Of a stretch of 64,000 nt of DNA, positions 8,335 to 17,700 are shown in pieces (within the stretch, counting starts at the first letter, position 1; each line of letters starts with the position of its first letter). The stretch covers positions 1 to 64,000 of the forward strand of contig JAJZPF010000001.1 of assembly GCA_021811315.1 (NCBI GenBank), read 5' to 3'. The position numbers and the translations under genes are program-made. The stretch comes from a bacterium. GTDB lineage: Bacteria; Elusimicrobiota; Elusimicrobia; Elusimicrobiales; UBA9959. Below the pieces are notes generated by a model. That model ran no database searches, was not told where the DNA came from, and saw only the letters and a list, made by a program, of their open reading frames with translations.

Positions 8335-9680
8335 TCTATCCTCCCCATCGCGGCCTCGGCGGCCAGAAGTTCGGCGTAGCCCGTCTTTTCCCAGTAAAGC
8401 GGGCAGCCCCCGTTGCAGACCGCCAGGTACCGGCAGGCTTTGCATTTTTCGTGGGCGAAGCTTTTTCCCCTGAACCAGGCGAAGTCCTCGCGGGCCCAGA
8501 GCTTTTTAAAATTACCGCGCTCATGCAGGAGATTCCCCAACGGCTTCGGGTAGCTGGAGCAGGGCAGAACGTCGCCGTTGGGGGCGACGCTAAGGAGCCC
8601 GTCGCAGGCGGCGCAGCCTTTATTGCCCAGCCCGCGGGTTATCGGGTTGAAGATGCAGACTGGCGTGGGCGAATACCACATGAATTCCAGGCCGCGCTTT
8701 TCGGCCAGCTCTTTCAGTCTCTCGATCAGCGGCCCCGCCTCGGTATAAGAGACGAAGGTCTCGTCGAAATTCTTCCCCGCTGAGCCCACCGGCATCAGCA
8801 GGTTCATCGAGAACTTTTTCAGGCCAAGGCTTTTAACCAGGTCCAAAATGCCTTCGAGAGAATTTTTATTAAGGGCCGAGATAGTGGTATTGGTGTGCAC
8901 GCGTATCCCGGCTTTCATGATGTTCTCTATCCCGCGCACCGTGCGCCTGAAAGCGCCGGGGAAAGCGGCTATAGCGTCGTGCTCGGCCTCGTTCCCGGCC
9001 TCCACGCTGACCTGCGAGGAATCCAGGCCGGCGTTCTTGAGTTTTTGCACGGTCTCTTCTGTGGCGAGGGTCCCGTTCGTTATAAGGTTGGCCCACATCC
9101 CGAGGGACTTGGCGTGAGCCACCAGCTCCGGGATCTCCGGCCGGAGCAGCGGCTCCCCCCCTGTAAAGCTGACCGAGGGGACCTCGGCTTCTTCTTTTAT
9201 TATGCTCAGTATTTTTTTAAGATCCTCCACGGGGAGGTCGGGGTGCTCCTCGTCCTTGCGGCAGCCGCAGCCGGCGTAGCAGAACTTGCAGGCCAGGTTG
9301 CAGCGGTAGGTGACGGCGATCTCGCTCAGCACCGGGAGGCTGTTATGGCCGAGCGCGAATTCTTTCGTCTCCACGGCGAGGCGCTCTTCCCGCTCATCGT
9401 AGCAGCCTTTCAGCAGGGCCATCAGGTCGCGGAAGAAATAATACATGTCCAAAGAAATCTGTTCCCGCTGATCCTCCGGATATTTCTCCACCACCGAAAC
9501 GGCTTTGCCGCCGTCGAAGAGGAATTTCAGGAGCTTCAGCCCCTGCGGGTTGAGCTTATGGGTCTGGTTGGGGATCTTTATCAGGAGCGAGTCGGCGAGG
9601 CGCACGCGCACATAAGGCTTTATGCGCGCGGCATAACCGTCGATCCAATCCACCCGCTTAACCCACTCTCTTTTATCCAT
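8331..9680 (-). CDS. Radical SAM/SPASM enzyme with PqqD-like N-terminus
   Basis: This 449-aa enzyme is a peptide-modifying radical SAM protein. Residues 20-95 resemble a PqqD-like RiPP recognition element. The [4Fe-4S]-SAM site is C127-x3-C131-x2-C134 (RCNLACKFC), with further cysteines at 138 and 140, and the SAM-binding GGEP is at 174-177. The SPASM region carries C342, C356, C359, C374, C413, C416, C422 and C426, enough for two auxiliary clusters. The ATG at 9680 (MDKREW) has AGAGAGAAGAA upstream. The gene begins 50 bp after the gene for a protein with a CHxA-repeat tail and is coupled to a membrane-protein gene. The likely substrate is that tail; the chemistry is unknown. Confidence 0.88.
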   Translation of the reverse strand: MDKREWVKRVDWIDGYAARIKPYVRVRLADSLLIKIPNQTHKLNPQGLKLLKFLFDGGKAVSVVEKYPEDQREQISLDMYYFFRDLMALLKGCYDEREERLAVETKEFALGHNSLPVLSEIAVTYRCNLACKFCYAGCGCRKDEEHPDLPVEDLKKILSIIKEEAEVPSVSFTGGEPLLRPEIPELVAHAKSLGMWANLITNGTLATEETVQKLKNAGLDSSQVSVEAGNEAEHDAIAAFPGAFRRTVRGIENIMKAGIRVHTNTTISALNKNSLEGILDLVKSLGLKKFSMNLLMPVGSAGKNFDETFVSYTEAGPLIERLKELAEKRGLEFMWYSPTPVCIFNPITRGLGNKGCAACDGLLSVAPNGDVLPCSSYPKPLGNLLHERGNFKKLWAREDFAWFRGKSFAHEKCKACRYLAVCNGGCPLYWEKTGYAELLAAEAAMGRIE

Positions 9681-9730
9681 TTCTTCTCTCTTGATCTTCG
9701 ATTCCCGATTCCCGGCTCTCGATTTCTTAA

Positions 9731-11407
9731 TTAATGCCCGCTGCTCACGCAGGCCGAATGACAAGCCCCGTGGCAGGCGGAATGGCAGGCCGAGTGGCAA
9801 GCCGAATGGCAGGCGTCGTGGCAGGCCGAATGGCAGGCGTCGTGACAGGCGGAATTCGCGAAAGCTCCTTCATAGCAGGACTTGGAGCCGCGGAAAGAAT
9901 CGAAGCCGGCGCTCAGGTCTTTCGGCAGCGAAGCCGTGAGCCCGTCCCCCGCCTTAACGGCATTGTCGTAGTACGGGCTGTTCCGGTTGCCGTAATAATG
10001 CCGGTGGTAGCCGCCCCAGTAATAGCCCCTGTCGGTGTCCGTCTCCCGGTGGCCGTAGTTTTCCACTTCGTCCCTGTAATATTTTTTCGTCGCCTCCAGG
10101 TCGCAGTCCCAGAGCTTCTGCTCCAGCCCGGCGGTCAGGGTCTTCAGGGCGGATCCGGCGACGGCCTGGTCCAGGGTCCCGTCCGGCTTCATCGCCGAAA
10201 GCAGGGCCGATTCATAGGGGTCATTACTCGAGCTTATCCCGGGCAGGCGCTCGACGGTCAGCGGGGAATAGCTTACGACCTTGACCAGGCCTTTGCGCTC
10301 CATATTCGCGACCATCAGGCCGAGCATCTCGGCCAGCGGCAGCCCCATCACCACCCCCGCCTCCAGCGGGCTGAGGTTCTTGGCTATCTTGCCGGGCACG
10401 CGGAAGCTGCTCACCTGCGTTTTAGGCGGCGTCCAGTCCGTCGCCTCCCAGTTGATATTTGAAATGCCCGCCTGAGCCGTCAGCATCGCATTGTGCTTTA
10501 TGGTCATGATGAAGAACGGGACCACGACGAAGGCCGCGGCCAGGGCCAGGATAAGGAACATTGTCTCCCGCCTGCTGACCGGCAGCCCGGCGATCATGCT
10601 GGCCGGGAAATAGCGGTTCATATAAAATTTTTCTTCGGCGGGCAGGTACTTGGTGCGGGTCGGCGCGGCCTTTGTAAGGCTGCCGTAAGCCATGGTGTTC
10701 AGGTTAAAAACGGCGGCGTCCAGGTAAACCTGCACCTGGAAATGATAACGGCTTTCGAGAGCCTTGCGGAAGAACCTTACGCTGAAAATATCTTTGCCCG
10801 ACGTATTTTTTACGGTCGGATAGTCTATCATGTACCTCGCGTTCACGAACTTCTCGGTGAGGAAGCCCAGCTTCGCCAGGGCCTGCTCGTCCACGGCGGG
10901 GGAGGAAAGCTCGGCGGGGAAACGCACCACCAGCGCCTCGTGCTCAAGGGGATCGTCCCACTGTACCGGGGACCAGTTGAAGACCGCCAGGCGCTTGTCG
11001 CCGGACATGGTCTGCGTAAGGTTGCCCGAGGCCTGCAGGTCCGCGGCGTAGCGGAAGAAATAAGTGATCTCGCCGCTGGCAAAGGCCTCGCCGCCGGCCA
11101 GGACGATATCGTATTTCCTGTCGTTAAGTTTTTTTATTTCCAGCCCGTAGCGCTTGCCGGTATCGTCCAGCGCGTAGGCGCGCTCATAGTCGAACACCGG
11201 GTTTTCCTGGAAGCCCTCGAAGTAGAAGCCGTGCAGCTGCCCGCCCTGGCCGGTCCACCTGACGGCGTAGGAGACCTGCGCCTTGCCGTCCTTGTCCAGC
11301 ACGGCCTCGGTCTCGACCCAGTTCATTTTAAAGCCGCCGGCGAATGCCGCGCCCGGGGCGAGAACCAGGGCCAGCGCCGCAAAGACCTTCATCGCGTTCT
11401 TTTTCAT
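9731..11407 (-). CDS. DUF2207-like membrane protein with C-terminal CHxA repeat tail
   Basis: This 558-aa protein has a signal peptide (cleavage likely after AFA, residue 23) and an extracytoplasmic domain to about 275 resembling DUF2207 (YciQ-like). A membrane helix spans about 281-303. A cytoplasmic part follows with a winged-helix-like stretch (about 345-380) and a Tyr/His/Gly/Asn-rich linker. The last 38 residues hold nine cysteines at exact four-residue spacing, C521 to C553, forming eight Cys-His-x-Ala units (x is Ser, Asp or Gly). The ATG at 11407 overlaps the upstream stop and has GGGAGAAAG before it. The tail should face the cytosol, within reach of the radical SAM enzyme encoded next. 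The function is inferred from context. Confidence 0.8.
   Translation of the reverse strand: MKKNAMKVFAALALVLAPGAAFAGGFKMNWVETEAVLDKDGKAQVSYAVRWTGQGGQLHGFYFEGFQENPVFDYERAYALDDTGKRYGLEIKKLNDRKYDIVLAGGEAFASGEITYFFRYAADLQASGNLTQTMSGDKRLAVFNWSPVQWDDPLEHEALVVRFPAELSSPAVDEQALAKLGFLTEKFVNARYMIDYPTVKNTSGKDIFSVRFFRKALESRYHFQVQVYLDAAVFNLNTMAYGSLTKAAPTRTKYLPAEEKFYMNRYFPASMIAGLPVSRRETMFLILALAAAFVVVPFFIMTIKHNAMLTAQAGISNINWEATDWTPPKTQVSSFRVPGKIAKNLSPLEAGVVMGLPLAEMLGLMVANMERKGLVKVVSYSPLTVERLPGISSSNDPYESALLSAMKPDGTLDQAVAGSALKTLTAGLEQKLWDCDLEATKKYYRDEVENYGHRETDTDRGYYWGGYHRHYYGNRNSPYYDNAVKAGDGLTASLPKDLSAGFDSFRGSKSCYEGAFANSACHDACHSACHDACHSACHSACHSACHGACHSACVSSGH
9749..9847 (-). repeat. 12-bp tandem repeat coding for CHxA units
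   Basis: Cysteine codons recur every 12 bases from 9845-9847 down to 9749-9751, giving eight CHxA tetrapeptides and a final Cys. The repeat is in frame and at the 3' end of the DUF2207-like gene. Codons vary between units (for example TGC is constant but the x codon alternates AGC, GAC, GGC), so the peptide pattern appears selected rather than a recent slippage product. Confidence 0.9.
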
Positions 11408-11961
11408 CGTCTTTCTCCCGGTGTTATTAAAAATTCGTTTTTCAGTTCGCTCCGGTCCAGGGCCAGCGCCCACCACAGGCAAAGGCTGCCGAGCAGGAGC
11501 GCTATTATCCTGGCCACGTAAGCCGCCGTCCTGACCGAAGCGTTAAATTCCGGCGCAAGCGAGACCTCGCCGTAAACCAGCGGGCGCGGGATAGCGAGCC
11601 AGGGGTAGAGCAGGAGCAGCATGGCGGCCGCGCTCAGCAAATACAGCATCGCGACGGCGCCGCTCCGGGCCCAGTCCTTGCGGGCCCTGACGCCGAGGGC
11701 CAGGACGAAACCGGAAAGCCAGAACAAAAGCGAGAAGACGAAGACCGAGCGCATATTGCGGATCAGCAGGCCCGCCAGCGGCGGCATTTCCACCGGCACG
11801 GTGGCCCGCGCAAGCGCGAGGTAAAAAGCCGGGGTGGAGAAGACTTCGAGCAGCGTGAAAAGGTCGTAAGCGGCTTTGAGCGCCATTATCCCGCAAAGCG
11901 CCGCGGCCCCCAGCGCCAGCCCGGAAAGGCCCCGGGATTTTCCTTCAGGTAGCAGCTTCAT
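11404..11961 (-). CDS. Small membrane protein, first gene of the CHxA operon
   Basis: This 185-aa protein has four hydrophobic segments (about residues 14-35, 68-90, 100-122 and 145-165). The loop between segments 1 and 2 is periplasmic or cytoplasmic; this cannot be decided here. No family is recognised. Its stop overlaps the start of the CHxA-tail gene at 11404-11407 (ATGA), so it is coupled to that gene. No Shine-Dalgarno is visible; a perfect TATAAT lies only 11 bases before the ATG, suggesting a very short or absent leader. Confidence 0.6.
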   Translation of the reverse strand: MKLLPEGKSRGLSGLALGAAALCGIMALKAAYDLFTLLEVFSTPAFYLALARATVPVEMPPLAGLLIRNMRSVFVFSLLFWLSGFVLALGVRARKDWARSGAVAMLYLLSAAAMLLLLYPWLAIPRPLVYGEVSLAPEFNASVRTAAYVARIIALLLGSLCLWWALALDRSELKNEFLITPGERR

Positions 11962-11972
11962 AATATAGTTTG

Positions 11973-11978
11973 ATTATA
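11973..11978 (-). promoter_or_regulatory. -10 element of the CHxA operon promoter
   Basis: A perfect TATAAT on the minus strand ends 11 bases upstream of the ATG at 11961. No good -35 hexamer is seen 16-18 bases further up. Transcription would be expected to begin about four or five bases before the start codon, giving a nearly leaderless mRNA. This is consistent with the lack of a ribosome-binding site. Confidence 0.45.
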
Positions 11979-12029
11979 TAACTTTGGATGGCGCTTGCCG
12001 CGCGCTTCGCCCAGCGGGGAAATGCGGGG

Positions 12030-12058
12030 TTTACCGCGGGCTCAAAAAAATATTAAAT
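12030..12058 (+). promoter_or_regulatory. Weak candidate promoter for the ACT-domain gene
   Basis: TTTACC (12030-12035) and TTAAAT (12053-12058) are separated by 17 bases upstream of the ACT gene. They match the sigma-70 consensus at 3/6 and 4/6 positions. The site is plausible by position in the divergent intergenic region but weak. Confidence 0.3.
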
Positions 12059-12118
12059 AGTGGTACGGCGATTTTCCCGCCGCTGAGATTATCCAAAAGC
12101 CAGTGGTCCGGAGTACTT

Positions 12119-12526
12119 ATGTCAGTAAAACTTATCAGGCAATACACCGTGTTCCTCCCCAATGTCCCCGGCGCGCTCGCCAAGTTCGTGGAGCTTTTCG
12201 CCAACGAGGGCATCAATATTATAGGCCTGGCCTCGGAGATCCGCGACGATTCCGGCGTGGTCCGCATAGCCGTGGACGGGGACCGCAAAGTAAGCCATAT
12301 CCTCACCGGGGCCGGCTTCACCACCATAGAGACCTCCATGATCTCCCTCGAACTCGAGGACAAGCCGGGCCAGCTCCTTCGGCTGACCAGGCTGCTCAGC
12401 GAGAACAATATAAACATTACCACCGTCTACGGGACCTCCTTCGGCGGCGCGAGCGGCCGGCTGCTGATGAACGCCTCCGACACCGACAAAGCGCTGGAAG
12501 TGCTCAAAACCGAACTGGGCGTATAA
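12119..12526 (+). CDS. Tandem ACT-domain protein
   Basis: This 135-aa protein consists of two ACT domains (about residues 4-68 and 72-134). The second has the typical LEDKPGQLLRLTRLLSENN signature for amino-acid-binding ACT regulators. Stand-alone double ACT proteins usually sense amino acids and act as regulatory partners. The ligand is not evident. The ATG at 12119 is chosen because CGGAG lies seven bases upstream; an upstream in-frame start at 11984 would overlap the divergent promoter region. A strong terminator follows, so the gene is probably monocistronic. Confidence 0.85.
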   Translation: MSVKLIRQYTVFLPNVPGALAKFVELFANEGINIIGLASEIRDDSGVVRIAVDGDRKVSHILTGAGFTTIETSMISLELEDKPGQLLRLTRLLSENNINITTVYGTSFGGASGRLLMNASDTDKALEVLKTELGV

Positions 12527-12544
12527 ATCCACGCGAAGCGATGG

Positions 12545-12576
12545 AAAAACCGCCGGCTTCCCGGCGGTTTTCATTT
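12545..12576 (+). terminator. Rho-independent terminator after the ACT gene
   Basis: AAACCGCCGG and CCGGCGGTTT form a perfect 10-bp stem with a CTTC loop at 12547-12570. It is followed by TCATTTT. It ends the ACT transcript and insulates the next gene. Confidence 0.85.
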
Positions 12577-12610
12577 TGAGGCGAAGCGCGGCGGCGCCGC
12601 TTCTTTCAGG

Positions 12611-12639
12611 TTTACATAAAGTTTTTTTTAACCTACGAT
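12611..12639 (+). promoter_or_regulatory. Sigma-70-like promoter abutting the ATG of the 772-aa gene
   Basis: TTTACA (12611-12616) and TACGAT (12634-12639) are 17 bases apart. The ATG at 12646 begins seven bases past the -10 element, exactly where transcription would start. There is no Shine-Dalgarno. The transcript is therefore predicted to be leaderless. Confidence 0.55.
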
Positions 12640-12645
12640 AATTGT

Positions 12646-14964
12646 ATGCTACGAGCCGCACTTCTCTCAATATTACTCCAGCTCTGCGTCTTCCCGCCGC
12701 TTTCCGCCGGCCTCGACGCCGGCGCGGCCGCGAAGCTCAGGCTGCGGAGCGCCGAGGCCTTCTTCGACGCTATCAGCTATGAATTAAAAAAAGATCCGGT
12801 TTCCCGGGCGGCCCTGGACGGCGTAAAGTCCGACGCCCTGGCGGCGGCGCTGGCGGAGAGAGCCTCCGGCGGCGGGAACCTGACGCAGGCCGGTCTGTTC
12901 CGGGAGGTGGCGGCGCTGGTCCCGCTCGGCGGGCTGGATGAAAGAACGAAAGCGGCCGCGCTCCGCTCCATAGAGGAAGCCCGGGCCTACCTGGCGCCGG
13001 AGGAACTCCCGGCCTGGAACGAGGAGGCCCCGCCCGCCCCCGTAAGCGCTCCCTCCGACCTTGCCGTCTACGAAAAAGGCTCTCCCGAAACGGCGGGAAT
13101 AGACCCGGCCCTGCTTGAATGGAAGGACGCCGCCGGCTACACCGCCTCGCGCATAGGGCCGCTTTGCGCGGTGCTGGAGACTCTGCGGCCCGGCGACAGA
13201 ATAGTCCTCTCTAACCTTAGCCTGGCCGCCCTGCTGCCCTCCCTGGGCCCGCAGGAGGAGCTGGCCGCGCTTCATCTGCCCGTCAGCGGCTACGCAAAGA
13301 AACTCTGGCTGCTTACGGCAAAGGACGGCCGCCAGACCCTTTTAGCCAGCGATTTCCAGGGCCGGACCTACCTGCGCCACTTCGAATTGCTTTTAAAATC
13401 ATATTTCTCGGGGAAAAAGGCCCCCACGGTCACCGTCTCCGAAGCCCGCAAAGCCTATGAACCGTATTACAAGTCGCTGGCCCGCCTGCGGGAAGAGAAA
13501 GGCGCGGAGCTGGGCGAACTTGAAGGACTGATAGCCGGCTACGCCGACACTTTCAGGGTCTACTGGAGCTCCTACGCCGTGGCCTCGGTCAGCGACAGCG
13601 GCGGGGACTGGCGGCTGGACATCTACCGGCCGGCCGGCGCCGGACGCTGGGCCGTCATCAGCGCGCGCTCGTCGTTCTACGGCGAGACGCTCGGAGAGAA
13701 TATCCGCTATTTGGTGGAGAGATCCACCGGCATAAGAACGGTAATAATAGCCGGCTCGGGCGGCTCGCTCGAGGCGAGGCCGCTGTACGACGTAGTCTAT
13801 CCCTCCCACCTGCTCACCCCCGAAGGCAAGCTTGTGCCCAACGCCCTGGGTTCGCAGGCCGATTTCAGGGCGCATAAAAGCGCGCTCTCGCCCCTGGAGG
13901 AAACCCCGCCCTGGCTGAAGGACGCATTGGAGAACGGCGTCGGGACGGTAGACGTAGAGATGGGCCCCGCCGCCGGGATCCTGGACGGAAGAGGGCTGCG
14001 GCTGGGCTTCGCCGTCCTGGCCACGGATTTTCCCATCCACCGCCCCGCCATCGAAAAGGCCATGGCGCAGGCCAGCCTGGCGCGGCAGGACGCGGGCGCT
14101 AAATACCGCGGCCTGGCCGAATACGCGAAGGGCGTCGGGGACTGGATAGCGCACGGGGTTCCGCCCGGCTGGCAGCCTATAGAAAAGAAGCTGGGGAGGC
14201 CGCTCGGGGAGCAGTCGGCGCTCAACCTCGCGGCTGAAACAAAAAAGCTCTCTCCTTTTTCCGAGGAGGAAAAAGAGCTGCTCGCAAAACTTGAAAGTTT
14301 TTTCAGGGCTTCGCCGCCCTCGTTCTCGGTAAGGATGAGCGCGGCCCGGGCGGCCCGGATCCTCGAAGACGAGGCCTTCCTCTCCACCGAACTGGTAAGC
14401 GCCCTCAAAGGCTCCGCGGTCAGCCCTTTCACGCCGAGCTACGAGCAGAACAGTTTCCGCGCCTACCGCTATATTTTCGGCACGCTCTCCTATTGGGACG
14501 GCCCGGAAAAATACGGCGACACCGTAGTAAGGCTCAAGACCCGCGCCTGGCAAAGAAGGGCGTGGGCCACGCGGCGCTCCGGCTACAGGGCGCTGGTAAT
14601 AGCGTCGGAGAATTCCGGAGTTGGCGAAGATAAGATAGCGGAGGACCCGGCGCTGGCGAAGAAAGGCGAGGAGATATTCGCGTCCTGGATAGTCACTCCG
14701 CGGGATATGCCGAAGTCCGTCGCGCTGCAGATAGTGGACGAGCTGCGGCGGCGGCCGCCGGAAACCATGAAAGATTTTATTAAAGCGGGGGAAAAAGAGC
14801 TGCCGGAACTGATAGCCCGCTACGACGTGGGCTGGCTGGAAGGCAAGATCAGGGACTCCGTCCAGGTGGAAGACATCGCCCTTATAAAGACCCCGGCGCC
14901 AGCGCCGGCCGGGATCACCGCGCCGGCGGCCAGGCTGGGGATCAAGGTCATAACAGCGCCCTGA
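12646..14964 (+). CDS. Secreted protein of unknown function, 772 aa
   Basis: The protein starts with a signal peptide (hydrophobic residues 4-19, likely cleavage after PLSAG near 22). It is then mainly soluble, Ala/Glu/Leu-rich and apparently alpha/beta. No family is recognised with confidence. A segment at about 360-445 (VIIAGSGGSL, then VDVEMGPAAG) is loosely reminiscent of the nucleoside phosphorylase fold, but this is a weak visual resemblance. The final third contains a basic patch (LKTRAWQRRAWATRRSGYR, about 630-648). It has its own promoter and lies alone on the plus strand between a terminator and the convergent ettA gene. Confidence 0.6.
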   Translation: MLRAALLSILLQLCVFPPLSAGLDAGAAAKLRLRSAEAFFDAISYELKKDPVSRAALDGVKSDALAAALAERASGGGNLTQAGLFREVAALVPLGGLDERTKAAALRSIEEARAYLAPEELPAWNEEAPPAPVSAPSDLAVYEKGSPETAGIDPALLEWKDAAGYTASRIGPLCAVLETLRPGDRIVLSNLSLAALLPSLGPQEELAALHLPVSGYAKKLWLLTAKDGRQTLLASDFQGRTYLRHFELLLKSYFSGKKAPTVTVSEARKAYEPYYKSLARLREEKGAELGELEGLIAGYADTFRVYWSSYAVASVSDSGGDWRLDIYRPAGAGRWAVISARSSFYGETLGENIRYLVERSTGIRTVIIAGSGGSLEARPLYDVVYPSHLLTPEGKLVPNALGSQADFRAHKSALSPLEETPPWLKDALENGVGTVDVEMGPAAGILDGRGLRLGFAVLATDFPIHRPAIEKAMAQASLARQDAGAKYRGLAEYAKGVGDWIAHGVPPGWQPIEKKLGRPLGEQSALNLAAETKKLSPFSEEEKELLAKLESFFRASPPSFSVRMSAARAARILEDEAFLSTELVSALKGSAVSPFTPSYEQNSFRAYRYIFGTLSYWDGPEKYGDTVVRLKTRAWQRRAWATRRSGYRALVIASENSGVGEDKIAEDPALAKKGEEIFASWIVTPRDMPKSVALQIVDELRRRPPETMKDFIKAGEKELPELIARYDVGWLEGKIRDSVQVEDIALIKTPAPAPAGITAPAARLGIKVITAP

Positions 14965-14984
14965 AAAGAGCCAGCTTTCGCGCC

Positions 14985-16676
<1,692 letters not shown>

Positions 16677-16769
16677 AATATTGTTCCTTATAAACCGGTT
16701 ATAACCATTATCCCAAATAAACAAAGCCCGGGAAAACAGCCCCGGCGTAAATGAGCCGCGGAATTAATT

Positions 16770-17627
16770 TCAGGGAATAAAAGACGAGAACTGGGAAGCC
16801 ATGGCCACCTGCTCGCCGGCGCCTTCGTCCTGGGCGCTCACATAGTTGACCACGCAGACGTCGTCTTTGAGCATCAGGTCCTGGCCGCCGGCGATTATGA
16901 TCCCTTCTACCAGGCCGGTGCGGGTATTGAAAACGGGGCTGCCGGAATTGCCGCCGAAAGTGTCCAGGTCCGTCATGAAGCTGTCCGCCTGCACGCTGCG
17001 CACGCGGGCTTCGTCCGCCATTTTAAGAGGCAGCCCGAGCGGCGTCCCGATGACGAAAACTCCGGCGCCGGCTTCCGGCGGGGCCTGCCTGTTCAAAGCC
17101 AGCGGCTCGCGGCCGGCGACGGGCCGGTCCAGGCGGATCACGGCGAAATCGCGCGTTTCGCCGTTGGAAAAACCGGTTATTTCCGCGCAGGAATATACGT
17201 CGGAAGCCGGGACCCTGGAGGGCCATTCGCCTTTGGCGCCCATCTCGAAGCCGAAAACGAACTGCTTTCCGGGGCAGGAAGCCGGCGAAGGGACGCAATG
17301 CCCCGCCGTCAGGACCAGGTCCGGCGCTACCAGGGAAGCCGTGCAGAAAGAACCGGTCGGCTGGTCGGCGAAGCGTTCGCCGGGGCAGAGGCTGTAGCCG
17401 GTGCCGAAACCAAGGAGAGGCAGGCTTACCAGCCCGTCCGTCCCCGCTTCCAGGCCGTTAAAGACCGCGGCCACCGAGCGGGCGAGCTTGCGGGTGAAAG
17501 GGTCGGTCTCTACGACGTCCCTGCGGTTGTCAGCGCCGTAGATGCTTTTATTTGCCGCGAAGGAGACGGAGGAAAAAGAAAGGAGGGCTGGGAACAGCAA
17601 GCCGCAAAGCGGGAGGAGTTTTCGCAT
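16770..17627 (-). CDS. Secreted trypsin-like serine protease
   Basis: This 285-aa protein has a signal peptide (cleavage likely after SFAA, about 25) and a chymotrypsin-fold protease domain. The predicted triad is H110 (LTAGHC), D160 (TRDFAVIRLD) and S228 (GGNSGSP). Cysteine pairs around 95/111 and 118/147 would fit disulfides in the periplasm or outside. GTPLGLPLK near 194 is typical of glutamyl-endopeptidase-like S1 bacterial proteases. No clear Shine-Dalgarno is seen at normal spacing. The gene follows the phytochelatin-synthase-like gene by 73 bp on the same strand. Confidence 0.85.
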   Translation of the reverse strand: MRKLLPLCGLLFPALLSFSSVSFAANKSIYGADNRRDVVETDPFTRKLARSVAAVFNGLEAGTDGLVSLPLLGFGTGYSLCPGERFADQPTGSFCTASLVAPDLVLTAGHCVPSPASCPGKQFVFGFEMGAKGEWPSRVPASDVYSCAEITGFSNGETRDFAVIRLDRPVAGREPLALNRQAPPEAGAGVFVIGTPLGLPLKMADEARVRSVQADSFMTDLDTFGGNSGSPVFNTRTGLVEGIIIAGGQDLMLKDDVCVVNYVSAQDEGAGEQVAMASQFSSFIP

Positions 17628-17700
17628 CTTTAAAGTCTACCTTTAAAGCTGGAACCTCCGAATGAGCCGAAAGCCCTTTTATTTTATGGGCACAAAGGGC

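Noticed and set aside
9734-11521. Plus-strand open frames opposite the CHxA-tail gene
   Set aside because: The minus-strand gene has a signal peptide, coupled neighbours and a structured tail. The plus frames are shadows without such features.
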